Shown in pieces: positions 16,931 to 29,369 of a stretch of 64,000 bases of DNA. The stretch's first letter is position 1. Each line of letters begins with the position of its first letter. The notes under the pieces are model-generated. The model saw nothing but the letters and a program-made list of their open reading frames with translations, made no database searches and was not told the DNA's origin. The stretch lies in contig JADFIA010000005.1 in the NCBI GenBank assembly GCA_022566895.1, forward strand, positions 1-64,000, read 5' to 3'. Position numbers and translations under genes: made by a program. This DNA comes from Pseudomonadota bacterium (lineage in GTDB: Bacteria > Pseudomonadota > Alphaproteobacteria > Sphingomonadales > SMXR01).

Positions 16931-17872
16931 TCAGATTTTGGCCGACGCCTGGTCGGCGAGCTGGGCCTCGCGGGCCCGGCGCAAGGCTTCGAAATCACGC
17001 CCGGCATGATAGCTCGAACGGGTCAGCGGCGTCGCCGAGACCATCAGAAAACCCTTGGCCCGAGCCATGCGCTCCATCTCTTCGAACTCCTCGGGCGGCA
17101 CATAGCGTTCGACCGGCGCGTGCCGGGGCGTCGGACGCAGATACTGACCGATGGTCAGAAAATCGATCCGGGCCGAGCGCATGTCGTCCATAACTTCGTA
17201 GACCTCGCGGCGCTCCTCGCCGAGACCGACCATGAGGCCGGACTTTGTAAAGATCGACGGATCCATATCCTTGACCCGATCGAGAAGCTTCAGGGAATGA
17301 TAATAGCGGGCCCCCGGGCGGATGGTCGGATAGAGCCGCGGCACCGTCTCGAGATTGTGATTAAAAACATCCGGCTTGGCGACCACCACCGGCTCCAATG
17401 CACCCTCCTTGTTGCGGAAATCGGGGGTCAGAATCTCGATCGTGGTCGACGGCGAATGGGCCCGCAGCTCTTCGATCACACGCACGAACTGCCCGGCCCC
17501 GCCGTCGGGCAAATCGTCCCGGTCCACGGAGGTAATGACGATATGGGCCAGCCCCATTTCCTGGCACGCCGTTGCCACATGGGCCGGCTCTTCCACATCA
17601 ACGGCGCCGGGCCTGCCGGTCTTGATATTGCAAAAGGCGCAGGCGCGGGTGCAGATGTCGCCGAGAATCAGCACCGTGGCGTGTTTGTTGGCCCAGCACT
17701 CGCCGATGTTCGGACAGGCCGCCTCTTCGCAGACCGTGTTGAGTTTCAGCTCGCGCATCAGCCGTCTGGTCTCGGCAAAGGCCGGCGAGGTCGGCGCCTT
17801 GACGCGAATCCACGGCGGCTTGCGCAAATAGGGCTGCTCTTCGCCGCGGCGTATGCTTTGGATCTTGCTCAA
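16931..17872 (-). CDS. lipA: Lipoyl synthase LipA
   Basis: LipA is a radical-SAM enzyme that inserts two sulfurs into octanoyl groups on lipoyl domains. The 313-residue protein has both iron-sulfur cluster motifs: the auxiliary cluster C48-x4-C53-x5-C59 ([12 protein letters not shown]) and the radical-SAM cluster C74-x3-C78-x2-C81 (CTRACAFC). The C-terminal Ser ligand region reads TRSSYHAG. The start appears to be TTG at 17872 with AGAGGG upstream. It lies downstream of pdhABC-lpdA, whose lipoyl domains (in pdhB and pdhC) are its substrates. Confidence 0.97.
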   Translation of the reverse strand: MSKIQSIRRGEEQPYLRKPPWIRVKAPTSPAFAETRRLMRELKLNTVCEEAACPNIGECWANKHATVLILGDICTRACAFCNIKTGRPGAVDVEEPAHVATACQEMGLAHIVITSVDRDDLPDGGAGQFVRVIEELRAHSPSTTIEILTPDFRNKEGALEPVVVAKPDVFNHNLETVPRLYPTIRPGARYYHSLKLLDRVKDMDPSIFTKSGLMVGLGEERREVYEVMDDMRSARIDFLTIGQYLRPTPRHAPVERYVPPEEFEEMERMARAKGFLMVSATPLTRSSYHAGRDFEALRRAREAQLADQASAKI

Positions 17873-17941
17873 ACTCTGGCCCTCTTGATCTTTCTAGATA
17901 ATGTTGCCATCCGCCTTGGCCAAGCCTTTAATGCGCCAAGC

Positions 17942-19345
17942 TTACAAATGCAATGTCCGTCCGAAGGCGTCAAGAACGCTCTCGTGCATCATTTCGGACA
18001 GGGTGGGATGCGGGAAGATTGTTTTCATGAGCTCGGCCTCGGTGGTCTCGAGGGTTTTGGCGATGGCATAGCCCTGGATCAACTCGGTGACCTCGGCGCC
18101 GATCATATGGGCGCCCAACAATTCGCCGGTCTTGGCGTCAAAGACCGTCTTGATCAAGCCCTCCGTATCGCCCAGGGCGATCGCCTTGCCATTGGCCATA
18201 AAGGGAAAGCGCCCGATCTTGACCTGGTGCCCGGCCTCGACGGCCGCTCCCTCGGTCAGGCCGACGCTGGCGATTTGCGGCCGGCAATAGGTGCAGCCGG
18301 GGATATTCCCCTTATCGAGCGGCTGGAGGCCTTTCTCACCGGCCATGGACTCGACCGCAATCACCCCTTCATGGCTTGCCTTGTGGGCCAGCCACGGCGG
18401 CCCGGTGACGTCACCGATCGCCCACAGGCCGGCTTGACCGGTGGCGCCCCATTGGTCGGTGACGATATGGCCCTTCTCGACCTTGACGCCCTGGGCCTCC
18501 AAGCCGAGCCCTTCGACGTTGCCGGTAATCCCGATCGCCAGAATGACACCGTCGAAGATCTGGCTGTCGGACTTCGAGCCTTCCTTTTCGATCGTCGCCG
18601 TGACCCCGTCCTGGCCGGTCTTCAGCTCGCTAACCGATGCTGAGGTGATCAGCGTCATGCCCTGTTTGGTGAACATTTTGGCGGCCAGTTCCGAAATTTC
18701 CCGGTCCTCGACCGGTAGAATACGATCGAGCATCTCAACCACCGTGACCTCAGAGCCCATATCGCTGTAAAAACTCGCGAACTCCATGCCGATGGCCCCC
18801 GATCCGATGACCAGAAGCCGGCCGGGAATCTCCTTGGGCACCATGGCCTCCTTGTAGGTTCGGATCTTGTTGCCGTCGGCTTTGAGGTGCTCCAACTCGC
18901 GGGCCCGGGCCCCGGTAGCGATAATCACGTTCCTGGCCGCCAGGGTGGCTACCGCCTTGCCCTTCTCCATAACCGCGACCTGATTGCCGTCCGATAACTG
19001 CGCCGCACCGTCGAAGACTTCGACCCTGTTTTTCTTGAGCAGGTGCTTGACGCCCTGATTAAGCTGTTGGGCGATGGTCCGCGAGCGCTTGACCACCGCC
19101 TTGAGGTCGTAGGTCACCCTTTCCGCCGACAGCCCGAAATCGCCGGCCCTGCGCATCAGGTGATATACCTCTGCCGTGCGCAAAAGCGCCTTGGTGGGGA
19201 TGCAGCCCCAATTGAGGCAGATACCGCCCAGATGCTCGCGCTCGACCAAGGCCACCTTCATTTTCAGTTGCGCGGCCCGGATCGCCGCCACGTAGCCGCC
19301 GGGGCCGCCGCCGATGATAATCAGATCGTAAGTCTTGTTGCTCAT
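17942..19345 (-). CDS. lpdA: Dihydrolipoamide dehydrogenase (E3)
   Basis: E3 reoxidises dihydrolipoyl groups of the pyruvate dehydrogenase complex, passing electrons via FAD to NAD+. The 467-residue protein shows the FAD fold LIIIGGGPGGYVAAIRAA, the redox disulfide C43-x4-C48 in GGICLNWGCIPTK, the NAD-binding LLVIGSGAIGMEFASFY and the C-terminal active-site HPTLSEMMHE. There is no N-terminal lipoyl domain. I use the ATG at 19345; a GTG lies directly before it. The gene follows pdhC by 12 bases in the pdh operon. Confidence 0.96.
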   Translation of the reverse strand: MSNKTYDLIIIGGGPGGYVAAIRAAQLKMKVALVEREHLGGICLNWGCIPTKALLRTAEVYHLMRRAGDFGLSAERVTYDLKAVVKRSRTIAQQLNQGVKHLLKKNRVEVFDGAAQLSDGNQVAVMEKGKAVATLAARNVIIATGARARELEHLKADGNKIRTYKEAMVPKEIPGRLLVIGSGAIGMEFASFYSDMGSEVTVVEMLDRILPVEDREISELAAKMFTKQGMTLITSASVSELKTGQDGVTATIEKEGSKSDSQIFDGVILAIGITGNVEGLGLEAQGVKVEKGHIVTDQWGATGQAGLWAIGDVTGPPWLAHKASHEGVIAVESMAGEKGLQPLDKGNIPGCTYCRPQIASVGLTEGAAVEAGHQVKIGRFPFMANGKAIALGDTEGLIKTVFDAKTGELLGAHMIGAEVTELIQGYAIAKTLETTEAELMKTIFPHPTLSEMMHESVLDAFGRTLHL

Positions 19346-19357
19346 CACCGCATCCCG

Positions 19358-20638
19358 TCAGATCAGCATGGTTAAAGGCGCTTCCAGATAGTCTTTGAAA
19401 GCGTTCAGGAACCGGGCGCCGATCACTCCGTCGATGGCCCGGTGATCGGCCGATATTGTTACCGTCATCAAGGTCGCGATCTGCACGGCCCCGTGGCGCA
19501 CGATGGGGCGTTCCTCGCCCTTGCCAATGGCCAGAATTGCCGCCTGTGGCGGATTGATCACGGCTGAAAACTCGCGGATGCCGTACATGCCGAGGTTCGA
19601 GATCGAGATGGTGCCGCCCTGATATTCCTCGGGCAGGAGCTTGCCGCTCCGGGCCCGCTCGGCCAGGTCCTTCATTTCGATTGAAATCTGAACCACGCTT
19701 TTGTTGCCTGCGTCGCGTATGATCGGTGTGATCAGCCCGCCGTCGGTGGCCACGGCTACCGAAACATCGGCCCGCTCGAAGCGGCGCATCATATCACCGG
19801 CAAATTGGACATTGGCATCGGGCACCTTGCCAAGCGCCAGGGCGACGGCGCGGATAATAAAGTCGTTGAGAGAGACCTTGCTCTTGCCCAGCTCTTCATT
19901 AAGCTCTTTGCGCAGCTTGAGAAGCTTGTCGATTTCCACATCCAGGGTCAGATAGAAATGCGGCACCGTTGCCTTGGCCTCCTCCAGACGGCGGGCGATG
20001 ATCTTGCGCATGGTGGACAGACGTTCTTCAACGTAAGGAGTATCGGTTGGCACGGGTGCTGGGGTTGGCCTCGCAACGGCAGCGCCGCCTGCCGCCGCGG
20101 CTTCCATGTCCCGCTTGACGATACGACCGTGGGGTCCACTGCCCTGAATCGTCTCAAGAGGAATATTGCTATCCTTGGCCATTCGGCGGGCCAAGGGGGA
20201 AGCCTTTATCCGCCCGCCGCTTGGCGGCGCGGCTGCCGGGACCGGCGGCGGCGCAGCGGGTTCCGGGTCAGCCGCAGCCGGAATGGTTGGCGCCACCGGC
20301 GCTTCAGGCACTGGCTTGACGGCGGGCGGTTCAGGTCCTGGCTTGGCGGCGGCTGCCGCAGCCGCAGCTGCGGTCTCGGCGTCACTTGCCTCCTCGCCTT
20401 CCTCCAATAGGATTGCGATTACCGTGCCGACCGGTACGCCTTCGGTACCGTCCGGGACCAAAATGCGGCCGATTATCCCCTCATCTGCCGCCTCGACCTC
20501 CATCGTCGCCTTGTCGGTCTCGATCTCGGCCAGGAGATCGCCGGCCCGCACTTCATCGCCTTCGCTGACCAGCCATTTGGCCAGCGTGCCCTCTTCCATG
20601 GTCGGCGACAGCGCCGGCATGCGAAGTTCGATGGTCAT
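19358..20638 (-). CDS. pdhC: Pyruvate dehydrogenase complex E2, dihydrolipoamide acetyltransferase
   Basis: E2 forms the core of the complex and transfers the acetyl group to CoA. The 426-residue protein has one lipoyl domain (residues 1-80, lipoylated Lys43 in [13 protein letters not shown]). A long Ala/Pro/Glu linker follows, then a peripheral-subunit-binding domain ([20 protein letters not shown], about 143-178). The acyltransferase domain ends with the catalytic [16 protein letters not shown]. It lies between an unknown membrane protein gene and lpdA on the same strand, separated from the former by six bases. Confidence 0.96.
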   Translation of the reverse strand: MTIELRMPALSPTMEEGTLAKWLVSEGDEVRAGDLLAEIETDKATMEVEAADEGIIGRILVPDGTEGVPVGTVIAILLEEGEEASDAETAAAAAAAAAKPGPEPPAVKPVPEAPVAPTIPAAADPEPAAPPPVPAAAPPSGGRIKASPLARRMAKDSNIPLETIQGSGPHGRIVKRDMEAAAAGGAAVARPTPAPVPTDTPYVEERLSTMRKIIARRLEEAKATVPHFYLTLDVEIDKLLKLRKELNEELGKSKVSLNDFIIRAVALALGKVPDANVQFAGDMMRRFERADVSVAVATDGGLITPIIRDAGNKSVVQISIEMKDLAERARSGKLLPEEYQGGTISISNLGMYGIREFSAVINPPQAAILAIGKGEERPIVRHGAVQIATLMTVTISADHRAIDGVIGARFLNAFKDYLEAPLTMLI

Positions 20639-20644
20639 ACAACT

Positions 20645-21169
20645 TTACTCCTTAAGCAGCCGTGCCCAGCCGGTAAGCGCCATTGCCATACCGAGGAAGG
20701 CGAAGGCCGGCCACAGATATTTGAAGCCCCCGATAACACGCAGATACTTATGAAAAATATTTCCGTATTCGGCAGTCAGGTAATGGTACAGGCCCATATG
20801 CATCTCAATGCTTATAAAAACGAATAAAACCCCATAAACCGAAAAACCGGCGATCAGATAAAGAAACCCGAACTGCATGTTCATGCGCTCAAGGAACCGA
20901 TAAAGCGGCACGCCGATCACGATCCCAGTCAGGACTGATGCGACATAGTTGACAACCATATATATGGCCGCAAAATTTACCAAAAAGTCATATTTTGATT
21001 GGAAAGCCAGGTTGACCGTTACCGCGGCCATCAGGGTCGGGATCGTAAAGAACAGAGTCCACAAGCTCAATGTGAGCGTCGGATCCAGAACCCGTGGGTT
21101 TGAAATTCTGGCATCGTCAAAGAACGCTTGGTTCCTCGCTACCTTGCGCCTTTCCTTCCTCGCCTTCAT
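20645..21169 (-). CDS. Unknown four-helix membrane protein inside the pdh operon
   Basis: I do not recognise this 174-residue protein. It has a basic N-terminus (MKARKERRKVARNQ) and four hydrophobic segments: LWTLFFTIPTLMAAVTV (about 37-57), AAIYMVVNYVASVLTGIVIG (about 68-93), FLYLIAGFSVYGVLFVFISI (about 101-123) and YLWPAFAFLGMAMALTGWA (about 148-170). It is therefore an inner-membrane protein with both ends probably cytoplasmic. The start is the ATG at 21169, preceded by GGAGGGGG, a strong ribosome-binding site. It sits between pdhB (74-base gap region) and pdhC (6 bases), an unusual insertion in a normally compact operon. Its DNA looks more A+T-rich than the flanking pdh genes, which could mean later acquisition. 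No function can be assigned. Confidence 0.8.
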   Translation of the reverse strand: MKARKERRKVARNQAFFDDARISNPRVLDPTLTLSLWTLFFTIPTLMAAVTVNLAFQSKYDFLVNFAAIYMVVNYVASVLTGIVIGVPLYRFLERMNMQFGFLYLIAGFSVYGVLFVFISIEMHMGLYHYLTAEYGNIFHKYLRVIGGFKYLWPAFAFLGMAMALTGWARLLKE

Positions 21170-21258
21170 ACTCCCCCTCCGCACGGCTGAAATCGGTTTA
21201 TTTTTGTCTCGCTAAGTCGCTGACAACGAACCCCTTTAATTATGCCCCAAAATCGGCC

Positions 21259-22644
21259 TTAGTCTTTGTAGGTGGCCGCCTTGACCGAGGCGACTACTTT
21301 GTCGGCCGAGATCAACGCCAGCTTTTCAAGATTGGCCGCATAGGGCATCGGCACGTCGGCGCCGGTCACCCGGCCCACCGGTGCATCGAGCCAGTCGAAG
21401 GCCTCCTCGATTAGCCGTGCCGAGACTTCGGAAGCGATCGAGCATTGCGGCCAGCCCTCTTCGACGACGACACAACGATTGGTCTTTTTAACCGAGGTCA
21501 CTACGCTAGCCATATCCAGGGGCCGGAGAGTCCTCAAATCCACCACTTCAGCCTCGATTCCCTCTGCCGCCAATGTCTCGGCGGCCTCGAGTGCCACACC
21601 GACGGCGATCGAATAGGCAACGATAGTGACGTCTGTCCCTGGCCTGGCGATCCGCGCCTTGCCGATTGGCAACCGGTGATCGTCGAGCTGCGGCACCTCG
21701 AAGGTGCGCCCGTACAAAAGCTCGTTCTCCAGAAACACCACCGGATTGGGATCGCGGATGGCCGCCTTTAACAGCCCTTTGGAATCGGCGGCCGAATACG
21801 GGGCCACGACTTTGAGGCCCGGGATATGCGCGAACCAGGCACCGTAGTTCTGGCTGTGCTGGGCCGCGACACGGCTAGCCGGGCCGTTGGGGCCGCGGAA
21901 AACGATCGGGCAAGTCAGCTGGCCACCGGACATATAATGCGTCTTGGCGGCCGAGTTAATCATCTGATCAATGGCCTGCATGGCAAAATTGAAAGTCATG
22001 AACTCGACGATCGGCCGCAAGCCGGCGAAAGCGGCGCCGATCCCCAGACCGGCAATACCTTGCTCGGTAATCGGCGTGTCGACAACCCGGCGCTCTCCGA
22101 ATTCGGCCAGAAGCCCCTGCGAAACCTTGTAGGCCCCTTCGTAATGAGCGACCTCCTCTCCAATGAGAAAAACATCTTCATCGTGCCGCATTTCTTCGGC
22201 CATGGCATCGCGAAGCGCCTCGCGGACGGTCATCGTGACCATTTCGGTACCGGCCGGCACTGCGGGGTCGTCGGCAACCGCCGCTGCGGCTGATGTTGTC
22301 ACCTCGTCGGGCTCGGGGGGCGGTGAAGGCGCTGGCTCGGCAGCCCGGGGAGCCGGTTCGGCGGCCGGTGCCAAGCTGAGTTCCACCTGGTTGAGGTCCT
22401 CGCCGTCTTCGAGAAGCACTCCGATCGGCGTACCGACGGCAATCTCCTCGGTCCCATCGGGCACCAGAATGCGCCCCAAAACGCCATCCTCCGGCGCTTC
22501 CAATTCCATGGTTGCCTTGTCGGTTTCGATTTCGGCCAGAAGATCTCCGGCCGACACCGCATCACCTTCCTTGACCAGCCAGCGGGCAATGGCCCCTTCG
22601 GTCATGGTTGGCGACAGGGCTGGCATCAAGATCTCGATGCTCAT
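21259..22644 (-). CDS. pdhB: Pyruvate dehydrogenase E1 beta subunit with N-terminal lipoyl domain
   Basis: E1 beta pairs with PdhA to decarboxylate pyruvate on thiamine diphosphate. The 461-residue protein begins with a lipoyl domain (residues 1-80; Lys43 in [13 protein letters not shown]). A Pro/Ala/Glu linker follows to about 135, then the transketolase-like pyrimidine-binding domain ([37 protein letters not shown]) and the C-terminal transketolase domain. An E1 beta that carries its own lipoyl domain is a recognised alphaproteobacterial feature. The ATG overlaps the pdhA stop by three to four bases (ATGA). Confidence 0.96.
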   Translation of the reverse strand: MSIEILMPALSPTMTEGAIARWLVKEGDAVSAGDLLAEIETDKATMELEAPEDGVLGRILVPDGTEEIAVGTPIGVLLEDGEDLNQVELSLAPAAEPAPRAAEPAPSPPPEPDEVTTSAAAAVADDPAVPAGTEMVTMTVREALRDAMAEEMRHDEDVFLIGEEVAHYEGAYKVSQGLLAEFGERRVVDTPITEQGIAGLGIGAAFAGLRPIVEFMTFNFAMQAIDQMINSAAKTHYMSGGQLTCPIVFRGPNGPASRVAAQHSQNYGAWFAHIPGLKVVAPYSAADSKGLLKAAIRDPNPVVFLENELLYGRTFEVPQLDDHRLPIGKARIARPGTDVTIVAYSIAVGVALEAAETLAAEGIEAEVVDLRTLRPLDMASVVTSVKKTNRCVVVEEGWPQCSIASEVSARLIEEAFDWLDAPVGRVTGADVPMPYAANLEKLALISADKVVASVKAATYKD

Positions 22645-23669
22645 GCCGGCTCTCCGTCGGTTTCAATGAGAATGTCGGCAAACAGCTCGGATGGATCCGG
22701 CTGCGGGCTTTCCTGGGCGAAATCAACCGCTTCGGCGATCTGCGCCTTGATCTCCTTGTCGATCTCCTTGATTTCGGCTTCGTCGAACCCATCGTCGAGC
22801 AGCCGCTGGCGGGCCTGATCGATCGGGTCACGTCCGGCACGAATTTCCTGGACCTCGTCTTTCGAGCGGTATTTCGCCGGGTCGGACATCGAATGGCCGC
22901 GATACCTGTAAGTTTTCATCTCGAGGATGATCGGCCCCTCGCCGCCCCTGACCCGGGTCACCGCCTCGTCCGCCGCGGCCCTGACCGCCAGAACATCCAT
23001 GCCGTTGACCTCGGAGCCGGGAATGTGAAAGCTCCGCCCGCGGTGAAAGAGATCGGAAGCTCCAGTGGCCCTGGCCACCGAAGTGCCCATGGCGTACTGG
23101 TTATTTTCGATTATGTAGAGGACCGGCAGCTCCCACAGTTTGGCCATGTTGAAGGATTCAAAAACCTGGCCCTGGTTGGCCGCTCCGTCGCCGAAATAGA
23201 CCACCGAGATGGCGTCGCTGCCGCGGTACTTTGCGGCAAAAGCCAGCCCGGTGCCCAAGGGCACCTGGGCACCGACGATGCCGTGGCCGCCATAAAAACC
23301 GTGGCTCGGCGAGAACATATGCATCGAGCCGCCCTTGCCGGCCGATACGCCGCCCTGGCGACCCATGAGTTCGGCCATCACCGCTTTGGGGTCGATGCCG
23401 GCAGCTAACATATGACCGTGGTCGCGGTATCCGGTAATGACCGTATCCTGGTCCTCGATCGCCGAGGCGACGCCGATCACCACTGCTTCCTGGCCGATAT
23501 AGAGATGACAAAACCCGCCGATGAGGCCCATGCCGTACATCTGTCCGGCTTTTTCCTCAAAGCGGCGGATGCGCAGCATTTCCCGATAGAAGTTCACGAG
23601 CTCGTCGCGGCCGGCCTTATAAAGCGCCGGCTTGCCCCCGTTCGATTTTTTGTTGGCTCCCTCGGCCAT
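22641..23669 (-). CDS. pdhA: Pyruvate dehydrogenase E1 alpha subunit
   Basis: E1 alpha binds thiamine diphosphate and Mg2+. The 342-residue protein shows [20 protein letters not shown], the HLYIGQEAV segment, GKGGSMHMF and the ThDP motif from GDGAANQG to IIENN (about 155-183). The phosphorylation-loop equivalent [15 protein letters not shown] is also present. I chose the ATG at 23669 because AGAGGAAAGG lies about seven bases upstream; an in-frame ATG at 23705 would add 12 residues but lacks such a site. It begins the pdhA-pdhB-(membrane protein)-pdhC-lpdA-lipA series. Confidence 0.95.
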   Translation of the reverse strand: MAEGANKKSNGGKPALYKAGRDELVNFYREMLRIRRFEEKAGQMYGMGLIGGFCHLYIGQEAVVIGVASAIEDQDTVITGYRDHGHMLAAGIDPKAVMAELMGRQGGVSAGKGGSMHMFSPSHGFYGGHGIVGAQVPLGTGLAFAAKYRGSDAISVVYFGDGAANQGQVFESFNMAKLWELPVLYIIENNQYAMGTSVARATGASDLFHRGRSFHIPGSEVNGMDVLAVRAAADEAVTRVRGGEGPIILEMKTYRYRGHSMSDPAKYRSKDEVQEIRAGRDPIDQARQRLLDDGFDEAEIKEIDKEIKAQIAEAVDFAQESPQPDPSELFADILIETDGEPA

Positions 23670-23860
23670 TCGGCGCCTTTCCTCTTGCTGCCCCGAAAGC
23701 GTCATACGAAGCGGAATTGCCTGATGCCCTCAACGGCAATCCCGCTGCTGCATGTGATTATAAGGAAAGCCGTTGTTTTTCCACAGAAATTTCGTGATGG
23801 CCGCGGCCGCTTCGGGCAGGTCCTTGGAACTTGCTGATTCCTCAAAGACTTAGCGCTGGT

Positions 23861-24193
23861 CTAATGCTCGGCCGGAGCGAGAAGGATCAACACTTCATCA
23901 CGTCGCACAAAGCCGAGAACCTTGCGCGCTTGCTGGTCCAAAAGTTCCGGATCGAGGTTATCGGGCCGCAAGCGGTCGGTTTTCGCTTCGAGCGCCAGGC
24001 GGTGGGCTCTCACCTGGGACGACAGCGACTGGAGTTGAACCAGCTCGTGATCCAGCTCACGCATGGCCAGCAAACCGTAGTTGCCCTGGATGACGTGATA
24101 TACAAGGTAGATCGCGGCCAGCAGCAGGATCGTCGGGTGCAAAGCCCGGCCGGCCCGGTAACGCAAATGTTCGATCAGCCTCATGAGCCCCAT
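23861..24193 (-). CDS. ftsB: FtsB/DivIC-family septum formation initiator
   Basis: FtsB is a small bitopic division protein that links FtsL and FtsQ in the divisome. The 110-residue protein has a short cytoplasmic basic start (LRYRAGRALHP), one transmembrane helix (TILLLAAIYLVYHVI) and a periplasmic coiled coil (RELDHELVQLQSLSSQVRAHRLALEAKTDRL). The C-terminal PDNLDPELLDQQARKVLGFV matches the family signature. The start is probably ATG at 24193 or 24184; a longer TTG start would add an atypical hydrophobic stretch. Position between eno and pdhA is conserved in alphaproteobacteria. Confidence 0.9.
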   Translation of the reverse strand: MGLMRLIEHLRYRAGRALHPTILLLAAIYLVYHVIQGNYGLLAMRELDHELVQLQSLSSQVRAHRLALEAKTDRLRPDNLDPELLDQQARKVLGFVRRDEVLILLAPAEH

Positions 24194-24357
24194 CGAATCA
24201 TGCACGAGCCAGAGCGTCAAGAAAAAAGTTATGAGATTCAATGAATTAGAATTGGTTTCTTAACCTGATTCTCTAAGCTATTGAGCGGACTCATTTATTT
24301 CCGGGAGAAAATTTTCAGGGGTGCAGAGCACGGTCGCCCGCCGAGCCGAGGCGGCCG

Positions 24358-25671
<1,314 letters not shown>

Positions 25672-25774
25672 TCAATAGCCTTAACCGGCCCCGCGGTACA
25701 AGATGAAATGTTGTAGCAAATAAACATACAGCCGACCCCAGGGGTTCGCTCCACTCTTAGGCCGGCAATAGAAC

Positions 25775-26212
25775 TTATTCGTTTTCGGGTTCTTCCGTGC
25801 TGGGCTCCAATTGCTGATTGACTGCGTCCTTTAACGCTTTTCCCGGCTTGAAACCGGGTACCTGTCTTGCGGGCCTCCTGATCAACTCGCCGGTCCGAGG
25901 ATTGCGCCCCATTGTCGCAGCGCGCTGGTACAGCTTGAAGGTGCCGAACCCCAGGATCTTAACTTGGCCGTCATTGGCCAGAGCAGCTGTTATGGAGTCA
26001 AATACAGCATCAACCGCCAGTTTGGCCTCTTCCTTGTTGCTTCCGGTAAGGCAGGAAATTTGGGCGATCAATTCCGTTTTATTCAGGCTTGTGCCGAAAC
26101 AATCCTCCTCCTCTGCGAGAGCGTCTGAATTGCTTCCCACAGCTAATAAAACAAATAAGGCCAGCAGCAGAAGTTCGAGAGGCTTAAACATTTTAATGTA
26201 AATTTCGCGCAT
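25775..26212 (-). CDS. Exported HU-like DNA-binding protein
   Basis: The C-terminal 100 residues (about 42-137) are a complete HU/IHF fold: NKTELIAQISCLTG, EEAKLAVDAVFDSITAAL, VKILGFGTFKLYQRAA, the DNA-binding beta-arm signature GRNPRTGELIRRPARQVPGFKPGKALKDAV. Unlike normal HU, it carries a 33-residue N-terminus with the form of a Sec signal peptide: basic MREIYIKMFK, hydrophobic LELLLLALFVLLAVG, then a signal-peptidase I-like ALA|EE site. The mature protein would have two cysteines (EEDCFG and ISCLTG), which could form a disulfide outside the cytoplasm, and an acidic tail (EPSTEEPENE). The ATG at 26212 has GGAAGG about ten bases upstream. The HU call is firm; export is inferred from the N-terminus. 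An alternative is a membrane-anchored nucleoid protein if the signal is not cleaved. Confidence 0.85.
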   Translation of the reverse strand: MREIYIKMFKPLELLLLALFVLLAVGSNSDALAEEEDCFGTSLNKTELIAQISCLTGSNKEEAKLAVDAVFDSITAALANDGQVKILGFGTFKLYQRAATMGRNPRTGELIRRPARQVPGFKPGKALKDAVNQQLEPSTEEPENE

Positions 26213-26280
26213 AGTTATGCACCTTCCGTTGTTACTTAGACAAGGAAGAATACATCTTAGGAGAGCGCAGAGGAAGAAAT

Positions 26281-27921
<1,641 letters not shown>

Positions 27922-28009
27922 CTATAGAACAATTTCGCCGCTCTTAAACCCAAAAAAACACAAACCACCTGCCCGGCCCGATCACCGGCTCAATCTCGTT
28001 TCATGGTCT

Positions 28010-28315
28010 CTAGGAGGTGGATCTCTGGTCCGGAACCGTGGGACCTTGTTCCACGGTTTCCGCCTCGGGTACCGTTTCGATGACCGAAAGATCCTCCCGG
28101 CCTTGCCGCGCCAACACGGTCATGGCGATGCTGATCAGGATAAAAACCGTTGCCAGCACGCCGGTCGCCCGGGTCAGGAAATTGGCTGTGCCGCGGGCCG
28201 ACATCATGCCGCCGCCGCCGATACCAAGTGCTCCGCCCTCCGAGCGCTGTATAAGGATCAAAAACACCAGCGCGATCGCGACCAGTAAATGGATTACCAA
28301 AAGAACCTCAACCAT
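28010..28315 (-). CDS. secG: Protein translocase subunit SecG
   Basis: SecG is the small accessory subunit of the SecYEG channel. The 101-residue protein has two transmembrane helices (VLLVIHLLVAIALVFLILIQ, and LTRATGVLATVFILISIAMTVL) separated by the Gly-rich loop EGGALGIGGGGMMSARGTANF, which is diagnostic. A hydrophilic Glu/Pro tail follows. It starts at ATG 28315. The tpiA-secG-pyrG order is standard in this group. Confidence 0.95.
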   Translation of the reverse strand: MVEVLLVIHLLVAIALVFLILIQRSEGGALGIGGGGMMSARGTANFLTRATGVLATVFILISIAMTVLARQGREDLSVIETVPEAETVEQGPTVPDQRSTS

Positions 28316-28433
28316 CGGAACGCCTCTTCATATCAAATCCGGACCTCTGACGCGGCTCGGTCGTGGCGCCTTTTATACCAAAGCCCAGGCCTTGACCAGC
28401 TTAAATTTGTGCACCGGCAGACCACCGGCCGGA

Positions 28434-29189
28434 TTAGCGGTAGGCATCGATAATGCCGTTAAATTCGTGGGCCTTGAGGCTGGCCCCGCCGACCAGCGCC
28501 CCATCGACGTTATCGACCGCCATCAGCGCGCCGGCGTTCGATGGTTTGACCGAGCCGCCGTAGAGGATATTCATCCCGGCTCCCTCGGTGCCAAAACGCG
28601 CTATCAGATCTTGCCGGATCAAGCTGTGCACTTCGCCGACGTCCTCCAGACTAGGGGTCAGGCCGGTGCCGATCGCCCATACCGGCTCGTAGGCGACCAA
28701 AGTGTTGCCAATGCCCGACCCATCGGGTAGCGAGCCCGCCAATTGCATCTGTATAACATCCAGGGTCTGGCCGGCCTGGCGTTTATCCTGTGTCTCGCCG
28801 ATGCAGACGATGGCCTTTAGGCCCGCCTCGTGGGCCGCTTCAGCCTTGGCGCGCACCAGCGCGTCGTCTTCGCCGTGACCGGCCCGGCGCTCGGAATGGC
28901 CAACAATCACATATTCGCAGCCCAAGTCCTTGAGCATTTCGGCGCTGATATCCCCGGTATTGGCGCCGGCCCGGTTGCTGTGGCAATCCTGGCCACCCAG
29001 CCCGATGCCGGTTCCTTCGAGAAGACTGGCAAACGGTGCCAGAAGCGTAAACGGCGGGCACAGGAGAACGGAACATCCGCTCACCGCGTCTTGCGTAAGA
29101 AACTCGGCCAGCGCGCGCGCTTCGGCGGCGCTCTCCGTGAGGCCATTCATTTTCCAGTTTCCGGCCACCAAGGCCCGAATTTCCGTCAT
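28434..29189 (-). CDS. tpiA: Triosephosphate isomerase
   Basis: TpiA interconverts dihydroxyacetone phosphate and glyceraldehyde 3-phosphate. The 251-residue TIM barrel shows GNWKMNG with the catalytic Lys, VIVGHSERR with the catalytic His, [11 protein letters not shown] with the catalytic Glu (about 168) and [11 protein letters not shown] binding phosphate. It starts at ATG 29189 and diverges from the ppiD-like gene across a 180-base spacer that should contain both promoters. Confidence 0.97.
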   Translation of the reverse strand: MTEIRALVAGNWKMNGLTESAAEARALAEFLTQDAVSGCSVLLCPPFTLLAPFASLLEGTGIGLGGQDCHSNRAGANTGDISAEMLKDLGCEYVIVGHSERRAGHGEDDALVRAKAEAAHEAGLKAIVCIGETQDKRQAGQTLDVIQMQLAGSLPDGSGIGNTLVAYEPVWAIGTGLTPSLEDVGEVHSLIRQDLIARFGTEGAGMNILYGGSVKPSNAGALMAVDNVDGALVGGASLKAHEFNGIIDAYR

Positions 29190-29369
29190 TGAATATTCCT
29201 CCGCCCTAATCGTGGCGGTTAATCGGAAACCGCCAGCAATTCGGCCAAATGCTGTTGCCTGGACCGGTTCGGCTGACTATGATGCGCCGCCGCGGATCGG
29301 CCCGTGCACACAGCCTTGATAACCGGTCTGCAGCGAGAGTTCGAGGATAAAAGTAACGAAAGGTTGGCC

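Noticed and set aside
16916-18643. A 575-codon open frame on the plus strand opposite lipA and lpdA
   Set aside because: It is fully antisense to two strongly supported genes, has biased His/Gly/Arg composition and no recognisable domain; it is a shadow of G+C-rich codon use.
21259-22644. Lipoyl domain on PdhB as a novel fusion
   Set aside because: This architecture is already known for alphaproteobacterial pyruvate dehydrogenase.
24242-24357. Terminator downstream of eno
   Set aside because: A CCGCC/GGCGG stem can form just after the stop, but no U-tract follows, so it was not listed as a feature.
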